Positions 14,541 through 21,333 of a stretch of 21,424 nucleotides of DNA are shown piece by piece. The position numbers were made by a program, and so were the translations under genes. This DNA comes from Oscillospiraceae bacterium (lineage in GTDB: Bacteria; Bacillota_A; Clostridia; Oscillospirales; Oscillospiraceae). The stretch is taken from assembly GCA_017537045.1 (NCBI GenBank), contig JAFYLN010000117.1:1-21424 (forward strand), given 5' to 3'. A model generated the notes under the pieces. The model was not told the origin of the DNA, did no database searches, and was given only the letters and a program-made list of their open reading frames with translations. Each line of letters begins with the position of its first letter. The stretch's first letter is position 1.

Positions 14541-15329
14541 TCACACATAGCGGTGAATAACCACCGAAATTCGATCTTTTTTGGTTTTTCCGTTGATAGC
14601 TGCCAGTTTGATTTTTCCAAGTCCCCGCACGGAGATTTTCGCGCCCTCCGAAATGGTTTTATCCGGTTTTTCGCAGGGCAGTCCGTCGATGGCTGCTTTT
14701 CCGGCGCTTACATACTGTGCCGCGAGGCTCCGTCCGATACGAAAACCGGAGGAAATCACGCTGTCCAGCCGTAATGATGCCACTGTGTCCTTAATTTCTT
14801 TCACTTCCGGTTCCGGAATGATGGCATCACGCAGGGCAACTGCATCAAGATGGAGCTTCGTCCTTCCGGCGGACAGAAAATTCTGTTCGATGTACGGCGC
14901 AATTTCTGCTGCTACAAAGAAATCGCAGCTGCCTCTTCCCACGCAGATGTCACCCACGGTCTCCCGCGCAATGCCCGCACCCATCAACGCACCGAGAAAA
15001 TCCCGGTGGCTCAATTCGTCCGCCTCGAAGAAGGTTGCCCGCAGGCAGACCATGGGAGAATCCTCGCCATAAAGGCTGCTTTCATCCAGATACTCGGGAA
15101 GATATACAAGCATCTTCCGCTCCGCATCCCCGTAACCGCCAAAAAACTGAAGTCCCGCTTCTGCACCGAAGAGGTAGCGTGCCATTTCCTGCTCCCGGGG
15201 GGAGAGGAAACAGGTGTTGGCCGGAATATTACGGCGAATACCTGTATTTATCTTGTCCCACAGCTTGGCAAGCAGCACCTTGTCTTCCTGCGACTGTGCA
15301 ATTTTATCGATATTACTGCGATCCATCAT
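14541..15329 (-). CDS. ylmH: YlmH-family S4-domain RNA-binding protein
   Basis: The protein has 262 residues. The N-terminal region (ARYLFGAEAGLQFFGGYGDAERKMLVYLPEY) and middle (LSHRDFLGALMGAGIARETVGDI) are characteristic of YlmH. The C-terminus holds an S4 RNA-binding domain (about 180-245, with LRLDSVISSGFRIGRSLAAQYVSAGKAAID). YlmH binds ribosomal RNA; in Bacillus it is linked to ribosome-associated quality control and its gene lies in the division-associated ylm cluster. Here it is outside that cluster, paired with DUF896. The start is ATG at 15329 or 15326. No clear ribosome binding site is seen and the promoter -10 ends only 13 bases before it, so the mRNA may be nearly leaderless. Confidence 0.88.
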   Translation of the reverse strand: MMDRSNIDKIAQSQEDKVLLAKLWDKINTGIRRNIPANTCFLSPREQEMARYLFGAEAGLQFFGGYGDAERKMLVYLPEYLDESSLYGEDSPMVCLRATFFEADELSHRDFLGALMGAGIARETVGDICVGRGSCDFFVAAEIAPYIEQNFLSAGRTKLHLDAVALRDAIIPEPEVKEIKDTVASLRLDSVISSGFRIGRSLAAQYVSAGKAAIDGLPCEKPDKTISEGAKISVRGLGKIKLAAINGKTKKDRISVVIHRYV

Positions 15330-15342
15330 ATCACCATTTCTT

Positions 15343-15371
15343 ATTATAGCACATCTTAATGTTATTGCAAA
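15343..15371 (-). promoter_or_regulatory. Promoter of ylmH, extended -10, very close to the start codon
   Basis: On the minus strand there is -10 TATAAT (15348-15343) preceded by TGC, with -35 TTTGCA (15371-15366) 17 bases upstream. Expected transcription start is near 15336, about seven bases before the ATG. Confidence 0.7.
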
Positions 15372-15381
15372 TAAGTTTTTC

Positions 15382-15410
15382 TTGTCATCCATACCTTTGT
15401 AAGGTATAAT
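15382..15410 (+). promoter_or_regulatory. Promoter of the flavoprotein operon
   Basis: The -35 is TTGTCA (15382-15387), the spacer is 17 bases and the -10 is TATAAT (15405-15410). It is divergent from the ylmH promoter, with the two -35 boxes only 10 bases apart. The expected leader to the ATG at 15617 is about 200 bases and includes the palindromic element. Confidence 0.82.
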
Positions 15411-15462
15411 ATTGAAGATGAAATAGAAATTGATGTTTGTTGTGCTGTGTGCCGTGGATAAC

Positions 15463-15568
15463 GTAGGGGCGGCGACCCGCCGCCCGGCGGTACAATGTTG
15501 CGAATTCGCCGAAAACCAATGCGAATACGTTAAATTCTACCGCACGGGCGGCTGATAGCCGCCCCTAC
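15463..15568. repeat. 106-bp palindromic MITE/REP-like element in an mRNA leader
   Basis: The ends are inverted: GTAGGGGCGGC at 15463 and its complement GCCGCCCCTAC ending at 15568. The match continues inward through CCGCCCG, GCGGTA and ATTCGC to about 15509 and 15522, leaving a loop of about 12 bases, so the whole element can fold as one long hairpin. It carries no gene. High local GC contrasts with the AT-rich promoter beside it. It lies between the promoter at 15382-15410 and the gene at 15617, so it is transcribed as part of the leader. Similar GTAGGGGCGGC repeats are frequent in gut Ruminococcaceae (recollection, not searched). Confidence 0.75.
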
Positions 15569-15616
15569 ACGCACAATCGAAAGAGCGTGACAAACTGAAA
15601 TTTGAAAGGACAATCT

Positions 15617-16828
15617 ATGGTAATCGGAATCATTGGTGCCGGTGCCTCCGGCATGGCTGCGGCTCTTGCAGCCGCAGAAAATAAAGATGTGCAGGTCATC
15701 CTGATGGAGCGCCAGGCGCGTGTTGGCAGAAAACTTTCCGCCACTGGCAACGGCCGCTGTAATCTGACGAATTTACATGCAAATGAGGATGGTTATCACG
15801 GGGAGAACCCCTGCTTTGTCCATGCTGCTCTGGCGCACTACGATGTAAAGGATACCCTGAACTGGTTCCGCAGCCTTGGCCTTTATACGGTTGCGGAGGA
15901 ATCCGGCAGAGTGTATCCCTATTCCGATCAGGCAAATTCCGTGGTGGATGTGCTGCGCTTTGCGCTGGAAAAACCGAATATTCAGCTCCTGACCGGTTTT
16001 GAAGTGAAAAAGGTAAAGAAAACTGACGGCGGTTTTCAGGTAGAAAGTGCAGAAGAAGTGATCTTCTGCGATAAGCTCATCATCGCCTGCGGTGGCCTTG
16101 CCGGCACCAGGCTGGGCGGTTCCATGTCCGGCTATCAGCTGCTGCGCAGCTTCGGCCATAAATGTACCAAACTGCGCCCCACGCTGGTGCAGCTGAAATC
16201 CTCCTGGAACGGCTGTGGTTCCCTTAAAGGTGTCCGCGCCAACTGCCATGTTCAGATCCTGCATGACGGTCAGCTCCACAGTGAAAGCAGCGGTGAATTG
16301 CAGTTTACGGATTACGGCCTTTCTGGTCCCGTGATTTTCGAAGTGTCCCGCGATGCCTGCCAGGGTCGCGGAAACTGGATTTGCCGTCTGGATTTTCTTC
16401 CTGATATGGAGATGGAGATCCTCCGCGCAGAACTGCTCCGCAGAAAGTCTACGAATTGGAATGCGGAAGAACTGTTGACCGGAATTCTTCACAACCGCCT
16501 GGGACGCATTCTGACCCAGAGCGTGGGCATCAAGTGCAGCAGGAAAATTGCTGATCTGCGTGATGACGAGATCGATGCCGTATGCGGCGCAGTCAAAAAC
16601 TTTGAAGCAGCCTTGACGGAAACTATGGGTATGGATGCGGCACAGGTTACTGCGGGCGGCATCCAGACTGCGGAATTTGATGATACCACCATGCAGAGCC
16701 GCCTTGTTCCGGGACTTTACGCCTGCGGCGAGGTGCTGGATGTTGACGGTGACTGCGGCGGCTATAATCTGCAATGGGCGTGGAGCTCCGGCCGCCTGGC
16801 AGGAAGCCACACAGGAGGAAATACATGA
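15617..16828 (+). CDS. NAD(P)/FAD-dependent oxidoreductase, HI0933/YhiN (BaiN-like) family
   Basis: The 403-residue protein has an N-terminal dinucleotide-binding motif GAGASG (7-12) with an acidic strand end (ILMERQARVG). The family signature GRKLSATGNGRCNLTN follows, and a C-terminal FAD motif VTAGGIQTAEFD...GLYACGEVLDVDGDCGGYNLQWAWSSG. These match the HI0933/YhiN flavoprotein family, whose reactions are mostly unknown; one relative, BaiN, is implicated in bile-acid dehydroxylation. The name alone does not justify a bile-acid role here. The ATG at 15617 follows GAAAGGA by six bases. Its stop overlaps the next start (ATGA). First gene of a four-gene operon. Confidence 0.92.
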   Translation: MVIGIIGAGASGMAAALAAAENKDVQVILMERQARVGRKLSATGNGRCNLTNLHANEDGYHGENPCFVHAALAHYDVKDTLNWFRSLGLYTVAEESGRVYPYSDQANSVVDVLRFALEKPNIQLLTGFEVKKVKKTDGGFQVESAEEVIFCDKLIIACGGLAGTRLGGSMSGYQLLRSFGHKCTKLRPTLVQLKSSWNGCGSLKGVRANCHVQILHDGQLHSESSGELQFTDYGLSGPVIFEVSRDACQGRGNWICRLDFLPDMEMEILRAELLRRKSTNWNAEELLTGILHNRLGRILTQSVGIKCSRKIADLRDDEIDAVCGAVKNFEAALTETMGMDAAQVTAGGIQTAEFDDTTMQSRLVPGLYACGEVLDVDGDCGGYNLQWAWSSGRLAGSHTGGNT

Positions 16829-18408
16829 TTAGAATACGTGATATTGCCCTGCCGCCGGAGCATAATGTAAACCAGCTCCAGTTCGAGGCAGCGCAGCTTT
16901 TAAAAGTACCCAATTCCAAGGTGCGCGGTTTGAAGCTGGTAAGGCGCAGCGTGGATGCCCGTAAAAAGCCAGATGTGAAGATCATCTATACCGTGGATGT
17001 GGCCATTGATGGCAATGAGGAGAAGATCATCCGCAAATCCGGCTGCAAGCGCGCAAGCATTGCTCCTGTGTCCTATTATAAAGTACCCAAGTGCAATATC
17101 CAGCCGGAGAAACGCCCTGTTGTGGTGGGTTTCGGTCCTGCTGGTATGTTTGCGGCTCTGATTCTGGCAAAAGCCGGATTGAACCCCATCGTTCTGGAGC
17201 GCGGCGAAGATGCACAGAGCCGCCATAAGAAAGTGCAGAAATTCTGGGAAACCGGCGAGCTGGATCCGCGCAGCAACGTCCAGTTCGGTGAGGGCGGAGC
17301 CGGAACCTTTTCTGACGGCAAGCTGAACACCGGTATCAATAACCCCAGAATCGGCTGGATTCTGGAGCAGTTCGTCAAATGCGGCGCAAGGGAGAACATT
17401 CTCTACGATGCCAAGCCTCATGTGGGTACGGATGTGCTGCTGACCGTTGTGCAGAATCTGCGGGGCAGGATCATCAGCCTCGGCGGCGAGGTGCGCTTCA
17501 ATACAAAGGTAACCGGTATCCGCAGCGAAGCGGGAAAGCTCACGGCACTGGAACTGGAAAGCGGCGAGATTTTAGCGTGTGACCACGCTATCTTTGCCAT
17601 CGGCCACAGCGCCCGCGACACCTTCCAGATGCTCCATGCATCCAAGCTTCCCATGGAGCCCAAGCCCTTTGCCATGGGCGTGCGCATTGAGCATAAGCAG
17701 ACCACCATCGATGCAGCCCAGTACGGCGCACCGAACCCTGTTCTGCCTCCTGCGGACTACAAACTGGTCAAACACTTGACCGATGGTACGGTCTATACCT
17801 TCTGCATGTGTCCCGGCGGCTATGTGGTTGCCGCAGCGTCTGAGGAAGGCCGCGTGGTGACCAACGGCATGAGCTATGCTGACCGCGATGGTGAAAATGC
17901 CAATGCGGCATTGCTCGTAACTGTCAACCCTGAAGAATTTCCCTATGGAGGTGTCTTGGGCGGTATGAAATGGCAGCGCGATATTGAGGAAGCAGCCTAC
18001 AACATCAGCGGCAGCTACAAGGCTCCTGCCCAGAAAGTGGGAGATTTCCTTGCAGACCGCCCCAGCGGGGGAGCGGGCGGCATTCAGCCCACTTACCGTC
18101 CCGGTGTCCATTGGTGCAACCTGCGTGATGTTCTGCCTGAAAAGATTACCCGCAGCCTGAAAGAAGCCCTGCCTTTACTGGACGGCAATCTTGCAGGCTT
18201 TGCAGGTGATGATGCTGTATTGACTGCACCTGAAACCCGCAGTTCTTCTCCCGTGCGCATCATCCGTGGAGAGAACCGCCAGTCGACCCTGAAGGGCTTC
18301 TACCCCAGCGGTGAGGGCGCGGGCTATGCCGGCGGTATCATGTCCGCAGCCGTTGACGGCATCATGTCCGCAGAAGCACTTATCAACGCGATCAAGGAGG
18401 GATCCTAA
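16825..18408 (+). CDS. FAD-dependent dehydrogenase-like protein, COG2509 family
   Basis: This 527-residue protein has a distinctive N-terminal domain (about 1-90, IRDIALPPEHNVNQLQFEAA..., basic and RNA-binding-like). A Rossmann FAD motif follows, GFGPAG at 102-107 in RPVVVGFGPAGMFAAL, with LERGEDAQSRHKKVQ. Further FAD segments are NVQFGEGGAGTFSDGKLNTG, a family hallmark, and the C-terminal FYPSGEGAGYAGGIMSAAVDGI. The family is conserved in Firmicutes but its reaction is not known. The ATG at 16825 has a perfect AGGAGG six bases upstream and overlaps the previous stop. The gene ends TAATG with the next start, so translation of three genes is coupled. Confidence 0.93.
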   Translation: MIRIRDIALPPEHNVNQLQFEAAQLLKVPNSKVRGLKLVRRSVDARKKPDVKIIYTVDVAIDGNEEKIIRKSGCKRASIAPVSYYKVPKCNIQPEKRPVVVGFGPAGMFAALILAKAGLNPIVLERGEDAQSRHKKVQKFWETGELDPRSNVQFGEGGAGTFSDGKLNTGINNPRIGWILEQFVKCGARENILYDAKPHVGTDVLLTVVQNLRGRIISLGGEVRFNTKVTGIRSEAGKLTALELESGEILACDHAIFAIGHSARDTFQMLHASKLPMEPKPFAMGVRIEHKQTTIDAAQYGAPNPVLPPADYKLVKHLTDGTVYTFCMCPGGYVVAAASEEGRVVTNGMSYADRDGENANAALLVTVNPEEFPYGGVLGGMKWQRDIEEAAYNISGSYKAPAQKVGDFLADRPSGGAGGIQPTYRPGVHWCNLRDVLPEKITRSLKEALPLLDGNLAGFAGDDAVLTAPETRSSSPVRIIRGENRQSTLKGFYPSGEGAGYAGGIMSAAVDGIMSAEALINAIKEGS

Positions 18409-19397
18409 TGGAGTTATCCCATGAAGAATGGAAACAGGCACAAAAGGGGATCAAGCGCTATCTCAGCACCTCTGGCTGGACACTGCTGATCTATTATGCC
18501 ATCATGAATGTGGCGGTCATCGGCTTTATGGTTGTTGAAGTTGTCGTGGAGTTGATGCATGGTATTGTGTCGGATGACGCGTCTGCTATTGAGCGCGCAA
18601 TCATGAACGCTGCAGAGAGTGCATGGGGATATTTTCTTGCAGCCGCCGTGGGTTTTGTGATCCTGCTGCTCTGGAAAAAGCCCCGCTATTTGAAAGAGGA
18701 GATCTTTGCAAAGGGCGCACCTATGAAAGCGGGCAATTTCTTTATTATCCTTTGCATTTTTCTGAGCGGACAGACAGTTTTCCAGCTTGGCGCATACGCG
18801 TTGGAGCTGCTTCTCAATACCTTCGGCTATACCATTTCCGAGGGGCTTGAAAGCCTGCAGACAGACCCCGATAATTTCAGCATGTTCCTCTATGCGGGCA
18901 TCCTTGCACCCATTACGGAGGAAATCCTCTTCCGCGGCCTGATCCAGCGGAGCCTGCTGCCCTTCGGCAAGAAGTTTGCGATTCTGATTTCCTCACTAAC
19001 CTTTGGCCTGTTCCACGGCAACCTGATCCAGACACCCTATGCCTTCGCAGTCGGTCTGGTGCTGGGTTATGTGGCGGCGGAATACAACATCCTCTGGGCC
19101 ATGGTGCTGCATATGATCAACAATCTGGTTCTGGGCGATCTGCTTTACCGCATTCTCGGTGGCTTTTCCGATGATGCGGTCAACATGATCATCTGGATTA
19201 TCATTCTGGCATTTACCGTGGCGGCTGTCATTTTGATGATCGTCAAACGTAAAGAAATTGCCGCCTATCTGCGTGCAGAGCGTATGAACGGCGCATATCT
19301 GAAATGCTATTTCACCTGTGCCGGAACCATCGTACTCATTGTCATCATGGGTCTGAATATCCTGATGACCACCTTTGCGCTGGTCACACCACTGTGA
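18408..19397 (+). CDS. CPBP-family intramembrane metalloprotease (CAAX-type)
   Basis: The 329-residue polytopic membrane protein has about eight hydrophobic helices. The CPBP/ABI catalytic motifs are present: E171-E172 in EEILFRG, FxxxH-like FGLFHGN with His203, and His235 with Asn238-Asn239 in LHMINN. These residues place the active site inside the membrane. Relatives cleave prenylated or bacteriocin-related substrates, or act in protein maturation and immunity, but the substrate here is unknown. The ATG at 18408 overlaps the preceding TAA (TAATG) and follows AAGGAGG. The link to two flavoproteins in one operon is unexplained. Confidence 0.9.
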   Translation: MELSHEEWKQAQKGIKRYLSTSGWTLLIYYAIMNVAVIGFMVVEVVVELMHGIVSDDASAIERAIMNAAESAWGYFLAAAVGFVILLLWKKPRYLKEEIFAKGAPMKAGNFFIILCIFLSGQTVFQLGAYALELLLNTFGYTISEGLESLQTDPDNFSMFLYAGILAPITEEILFRGLIQRSLLPFGKKFAILISSLTFGLFHGNLIQTPYAFAVGLVLGYVAAEYNILWAMVLHMINNLVLGDLLYRILGGFSDDAVNMIIWIIILAFTVAAVILMIVKRKEIAAYLRAERMNGAYLKCYFTCAGTIVLIVIMGLNILMTTFALVTPL

Positions 19398-19406
19398 GGC
19401 TTCAAG

Positions 19407-20288
19407 ATGCAATATAAAGCGGAGAAATATAAAAACTGCGTGCGATTTAACGGGCAGTACCGCCAGATTTACGAATTTTTGCTAAATGCGGGAAAATTGG
19501 AATACAATGAGCATTTCCATTGGGGCCGCTTCGAGTGGATGCACAGGCATTCTTATCTGGAGGCAGATAAATTGACCAGCATTGTGACGTTCAAAGATGC
19601 CGCCGATAAAATCGTGGGTCTGATCACTTACGACACAAGCTTCGACGATAAGTCATATTTGATCCATACCATTGATGATAAGGAACTGCTTCATGCAATG
19701 GTTGATGCCGTCCTTCCGGATGAAAAGCGCAAAGCCGTGATCAAAGTCAATTCAAAGGATGCAGCCCTTTGCGAAGTGCTGCAGGAAAGTCGGTTTATAA
19801 AAACACATCAGGATAATTGCGTGCTGGAATTGGATTTGAACCGTGAATTGAGATACAGTATTTCGGATACGTACTCCATCAGCAAACCAGGATTTTATGT
19901 GGACGATTGGCAGTATCAGCTTGTGATCCACAGAGGCTTTGACCATACCGATATCCCGGAAAAATGGCCGGATGAAATTCCGGCACTGACACCCAATGAG
20001 AATGCAGACCTAAAAGTTTTTGCTCTACAGGGTGGCGAATACTGCGCCCACTGCGGTCTGTGGTATACCGAAGGCGATATCGCTTACGTTGAACCCGTTA
20101 TTACCGTGCCGCAGCATAGAAAGCAGGGGCTGGCGAAAGCTGTGGTTTATGAGGCCTGCAATCGGGCAAAAAAGCTGGGTGCAAAAAGAGCCATCGTTCT
20201 GTCCGATCAGGAATTTTATGCCCGGATCGGCTTTGAAGCTTCATCGGGAGTCTTCTGTTGGGAAAAGCACATTGCCAATGATTTATAA
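19407..20288 (+). CDS. GNAT-family N-acetyltransferase
   Basis: The protein has 293 residues. The C-terminal half (about 150-290) has a GNAT fold: VEPVITVPQHRKQGLAKAVVYEACNRAKKLGAKRAIVLS contains the acetyl-CoA-binding motif A (QHRKQGLA), followed by QEFYARIGFE (motif B). The N-terminal half (about 10-145, CVRFNGQYRQIYEFLLNAGK...IVGLITYDTS) resembles a second, degenerate GNAT-like domain without the acetyl-CoA motif. The substrate is unknown. The ATG at 19407 follows GAGG by seven bases, where the SD overlaps the TGA of the protease gene. Last gene of the operon. Confidence 0.88.
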   Translation: MQYKAEKYKNCVRFNGQYRQIYEFLLNAGKLEYNEHFHWGRFEWMHRHSYLEADKLTSIVTFKDAADKIVGLITYDTSFDDKSYLIHTIDDKELLHAMVDAVLPDEKRKAVIKVNSKDAALCEVLQESRFIKTHQDNCVLELDLNRELRYSISDTYSISKPGFYVDDWQYQLVIHRGFDHTDIPEKWPDEIPALTPNENADLKVFALQGGEYCAHCGLWYTEGDIAYVEPVITVPQHRKQGLAKAVVYEACNRAKKLGAKRAIVLSDQEFYARIGFEASSGVFCWEKHIANDL

Positions 20289-20291
20289 AAC

Positions 20292-20323
20292 GATTCTCCG
20301 TATGAGCAGTCATACGGAGAATC
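20292..20323. terminator. Bidirectional terminator, GNAT gene versus DUF1294 gene
   Basis: A perfect 14-bp stem (20292-20305 with 20310-20323, GATTCTCCGTATGA) has a GCAG loop. On the minus strand it is followed by GTTTTAT. On the plus strand AAAATTTTA follows, a weaker tail. It ends both convergent transcripts. Confidence 0.82.
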
Positions 20324-20329
20324 AAAATT

Positions 20330-20596
20330 TTACAGGAGAGCCCACACGGTCAGCCCGATCTGCACCGCCAGAATCAGCGGAATACCCAGCGTGAATCTGA
20401 TGTGCTTCGTCTTGTGCCGGAACGTGTACATACCAGCCAGCGCGCCGATGCTGCCGCCGGCCGCAGCAACGCCCAGCAGCGTTTTCTCCGGGATGCGCCA
20501 TGCGCCCCGCTTTGCTTTCAGCTTGTCCGCAAGCATAAGAAGAAAAGAAGCCGCATTGATTATGGTGAGGTACAAAAGGACGAGATGTTCAGTCAT
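20330..20596 (-). CDS. DUF1294 membrane protein
   Basis: The protein has 88 residues with two or three hydrophobic segments. It contains the DUF1294 features ADKLKAKRGAWRIPEKTLL and GGSIGALAGMYTFRHKTKHIRF, which are highly conserved in this family. The function of DUF1294 is unknown; it is a small integral membrane protein. The ATG at 20596 follows GGAAAT about ten bases upstream; longer upstream frame on this strand is antisense to the lipoprotein gene and is not used. It is divergent from the lipoprotein gene with only 30 bases between start codons. Confidence 0.9.
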   Translation of the reverse strand: MTEHLVLLYLTIINAASFLLMLADKLKAKRGAWRIPEKTLLGVAAAGGSIGALAGMYTFRHKTKHIRFTLGIPLILAVQIGLTVWALL

Positions 20597-20626
20597 GGTC
20601 AATATTTCCTTTCGTGGGGGGATCTT

Positions 20627-21115
20627 ATGAAAAAACTGTGTGTGATGATGGTGCTTGCGCTGCTGCTGTGCGGCTGCGGTGCGGAACTGACCTTGGAAAC
20701 CATCGCGGATGAAATGGTGCTGCCTGTTTCCGCGCAGCCGCGGGAAATTCTGCTGCAGCTTCCGGAGGAGACCCTGCTTCCGGCCATGGAAACAGACGAT
20801 GGAACCCTTTATCTGTGCGACGGCTACGATGTGGCAGTGCAGACATTGCAAAGCGGCGATCTGGATGCAACCATCCGTCAGGTCAGCGGCTTCGGGAAAG
20901 ACGATCTGACTGTGATGCAGACGGCGGCGGGGGAGTGCGCCTGTTACGAATTTGTGTGGACTGCCGCAACGGAGCTGGGCGAACAGGTGGGGCGCGCCAT
21001 GATTCTGGACGATGGAGACTTCCATTATGTCCTCAGCACTGTTACCCCTGCGAAACATGCACAGGAATATCAGGAAATCTGGAACGGAATTTTTGAAAGC
21101 TTCGGCATTGCCTGA
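20627..21115 (+). CDS. Putative lipoprotein, unknown function
   Basis: The 162-residue protein starts with a lipoprotein signal peptide (MKKLCVMMVLALLLCGCGAE). The likely lipidated Cys is Cys17 in the LCGC box, so the mature protein would be anchored on the outer face of the membrane. The body is acidic and small, with GRAMILDDGDFHYVLSTVTP near the end, and I do not recognise a family. The ATG at 20627 follows GGGGG by five bases; the frame is open further upstream but this gives the signal peptide. Followed by a strong terminator. Confidence 0.82.
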   Translation: MKKLCVMMVLALLLCGCGAELTLETIADEMVLPVSAQPREILLQLPEETLLPAMETDDGTLYLCDGYDVAVQTLQSGDLDATIRQVSGFGKDDLTVMQTAAGECACYEFVWTAATELGEQVGRAMILDDGDFHYVLSTVTPAKHAQEYQEIWNGIFESFGIA

Positions 21116-21122
21116 TTTGGAT

Positions 21123-21150
21123 GCTCCCGCCGGAAACGGCGGGAGCTTTC
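21123..21150 (+). terminator. Rho-independent terminator of the lipoprotein gene
   Basis: A perfect 10-bp stem (21123-21132 with 21137-21146, GCTCCCGCCG) with a GAAA tetraloop is followed by TTTCTGTT. It lies seven bases after the stop codon. Confidence 0.9.
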
Positions 21151-21158
21151 TGTTCGTT

Positions 21159-21297
21159 AGAAAGAGAACCGCCTGCTATGCAGGTGGGCGAAATAGAGTT
21201 CTACTTATGCCCAAAAAATGAACCTCCCGATGACAGAGAGTAAACAGGTTCGCCAACCGTCTACAAACTAGCACAAAGGGAGATTATCCAAATGGAC
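21159..21297 (-). ncRNA. Candidate structured small RNA, about 139 nt
   Basis: No gene of useful size is present, but the minus strand has a promoter, several helices and a terminator in order. Helix 1 pairs AATCTCCC (21285-21278) with GGGAGGTT (21228-21221), allowing one G-T pair. It encloses a hairpin pairing GTAGACGGTT (21264-21255) with AACCTGTTTAC (21250-21240), one bulge. A third hairpin pairs 21212-21201 with 21196-21186. The 3' end is an 8-bp hairpin (21187-21180 with 21176-21169, loop ATA) followed by TTCTCTTTCT, a T-rich tail. I do not recognise an Rfam class. A mobile-element origin (IS200/REP-type hairpin) is the main alternative. Confidence 0.5.
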
Positions 21298-21303
21298 ATG
21301 GTG

Positions 21304-21333
21304 ATTATAGCACAATCTCCGTGCGATAGACAA
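21304..21333 (-). promoter_or_regulatory. Promoter of the candidate small RNA
   Basis: The minus strand has a perfect -10 TATAAT (21309-21304) preceded by TGC (extended -10). The -35 is TTGTCT (21333-21328) with an 18-base spacer. The expected start is near 21297, just before the first helix. No coding gene on the minus strand is in a position to use it. Confidence 0.6.

Noticed and set aside
15773..16810. A 345-codon open frame on the minus strand
   Set aside because: It is the reverse of the HI0933-type flavoprotein, with no start signal or known motif.
15617..16828. Bile-acid dehydroxylation role through a BaiN-like gene
   Set aside because: BaiN is only one member of a large HI0933/YhiN family, and none of the other bai genes is nearby.
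20402..20626. An upstream 75-codon extension of the lipoprotein frame
   Set aside because: It is antisense to the DUF1294 gene and would bury the signal peptide in the middle of the protein.
21159..21297. A T-box or other known riboswitch on the minus strand
   Set aside because: No T-box AGGGTGG-type bulge is present and no downstream gene follows the terminator, so a cis-regulatory reading is less likely than an independent RNA.
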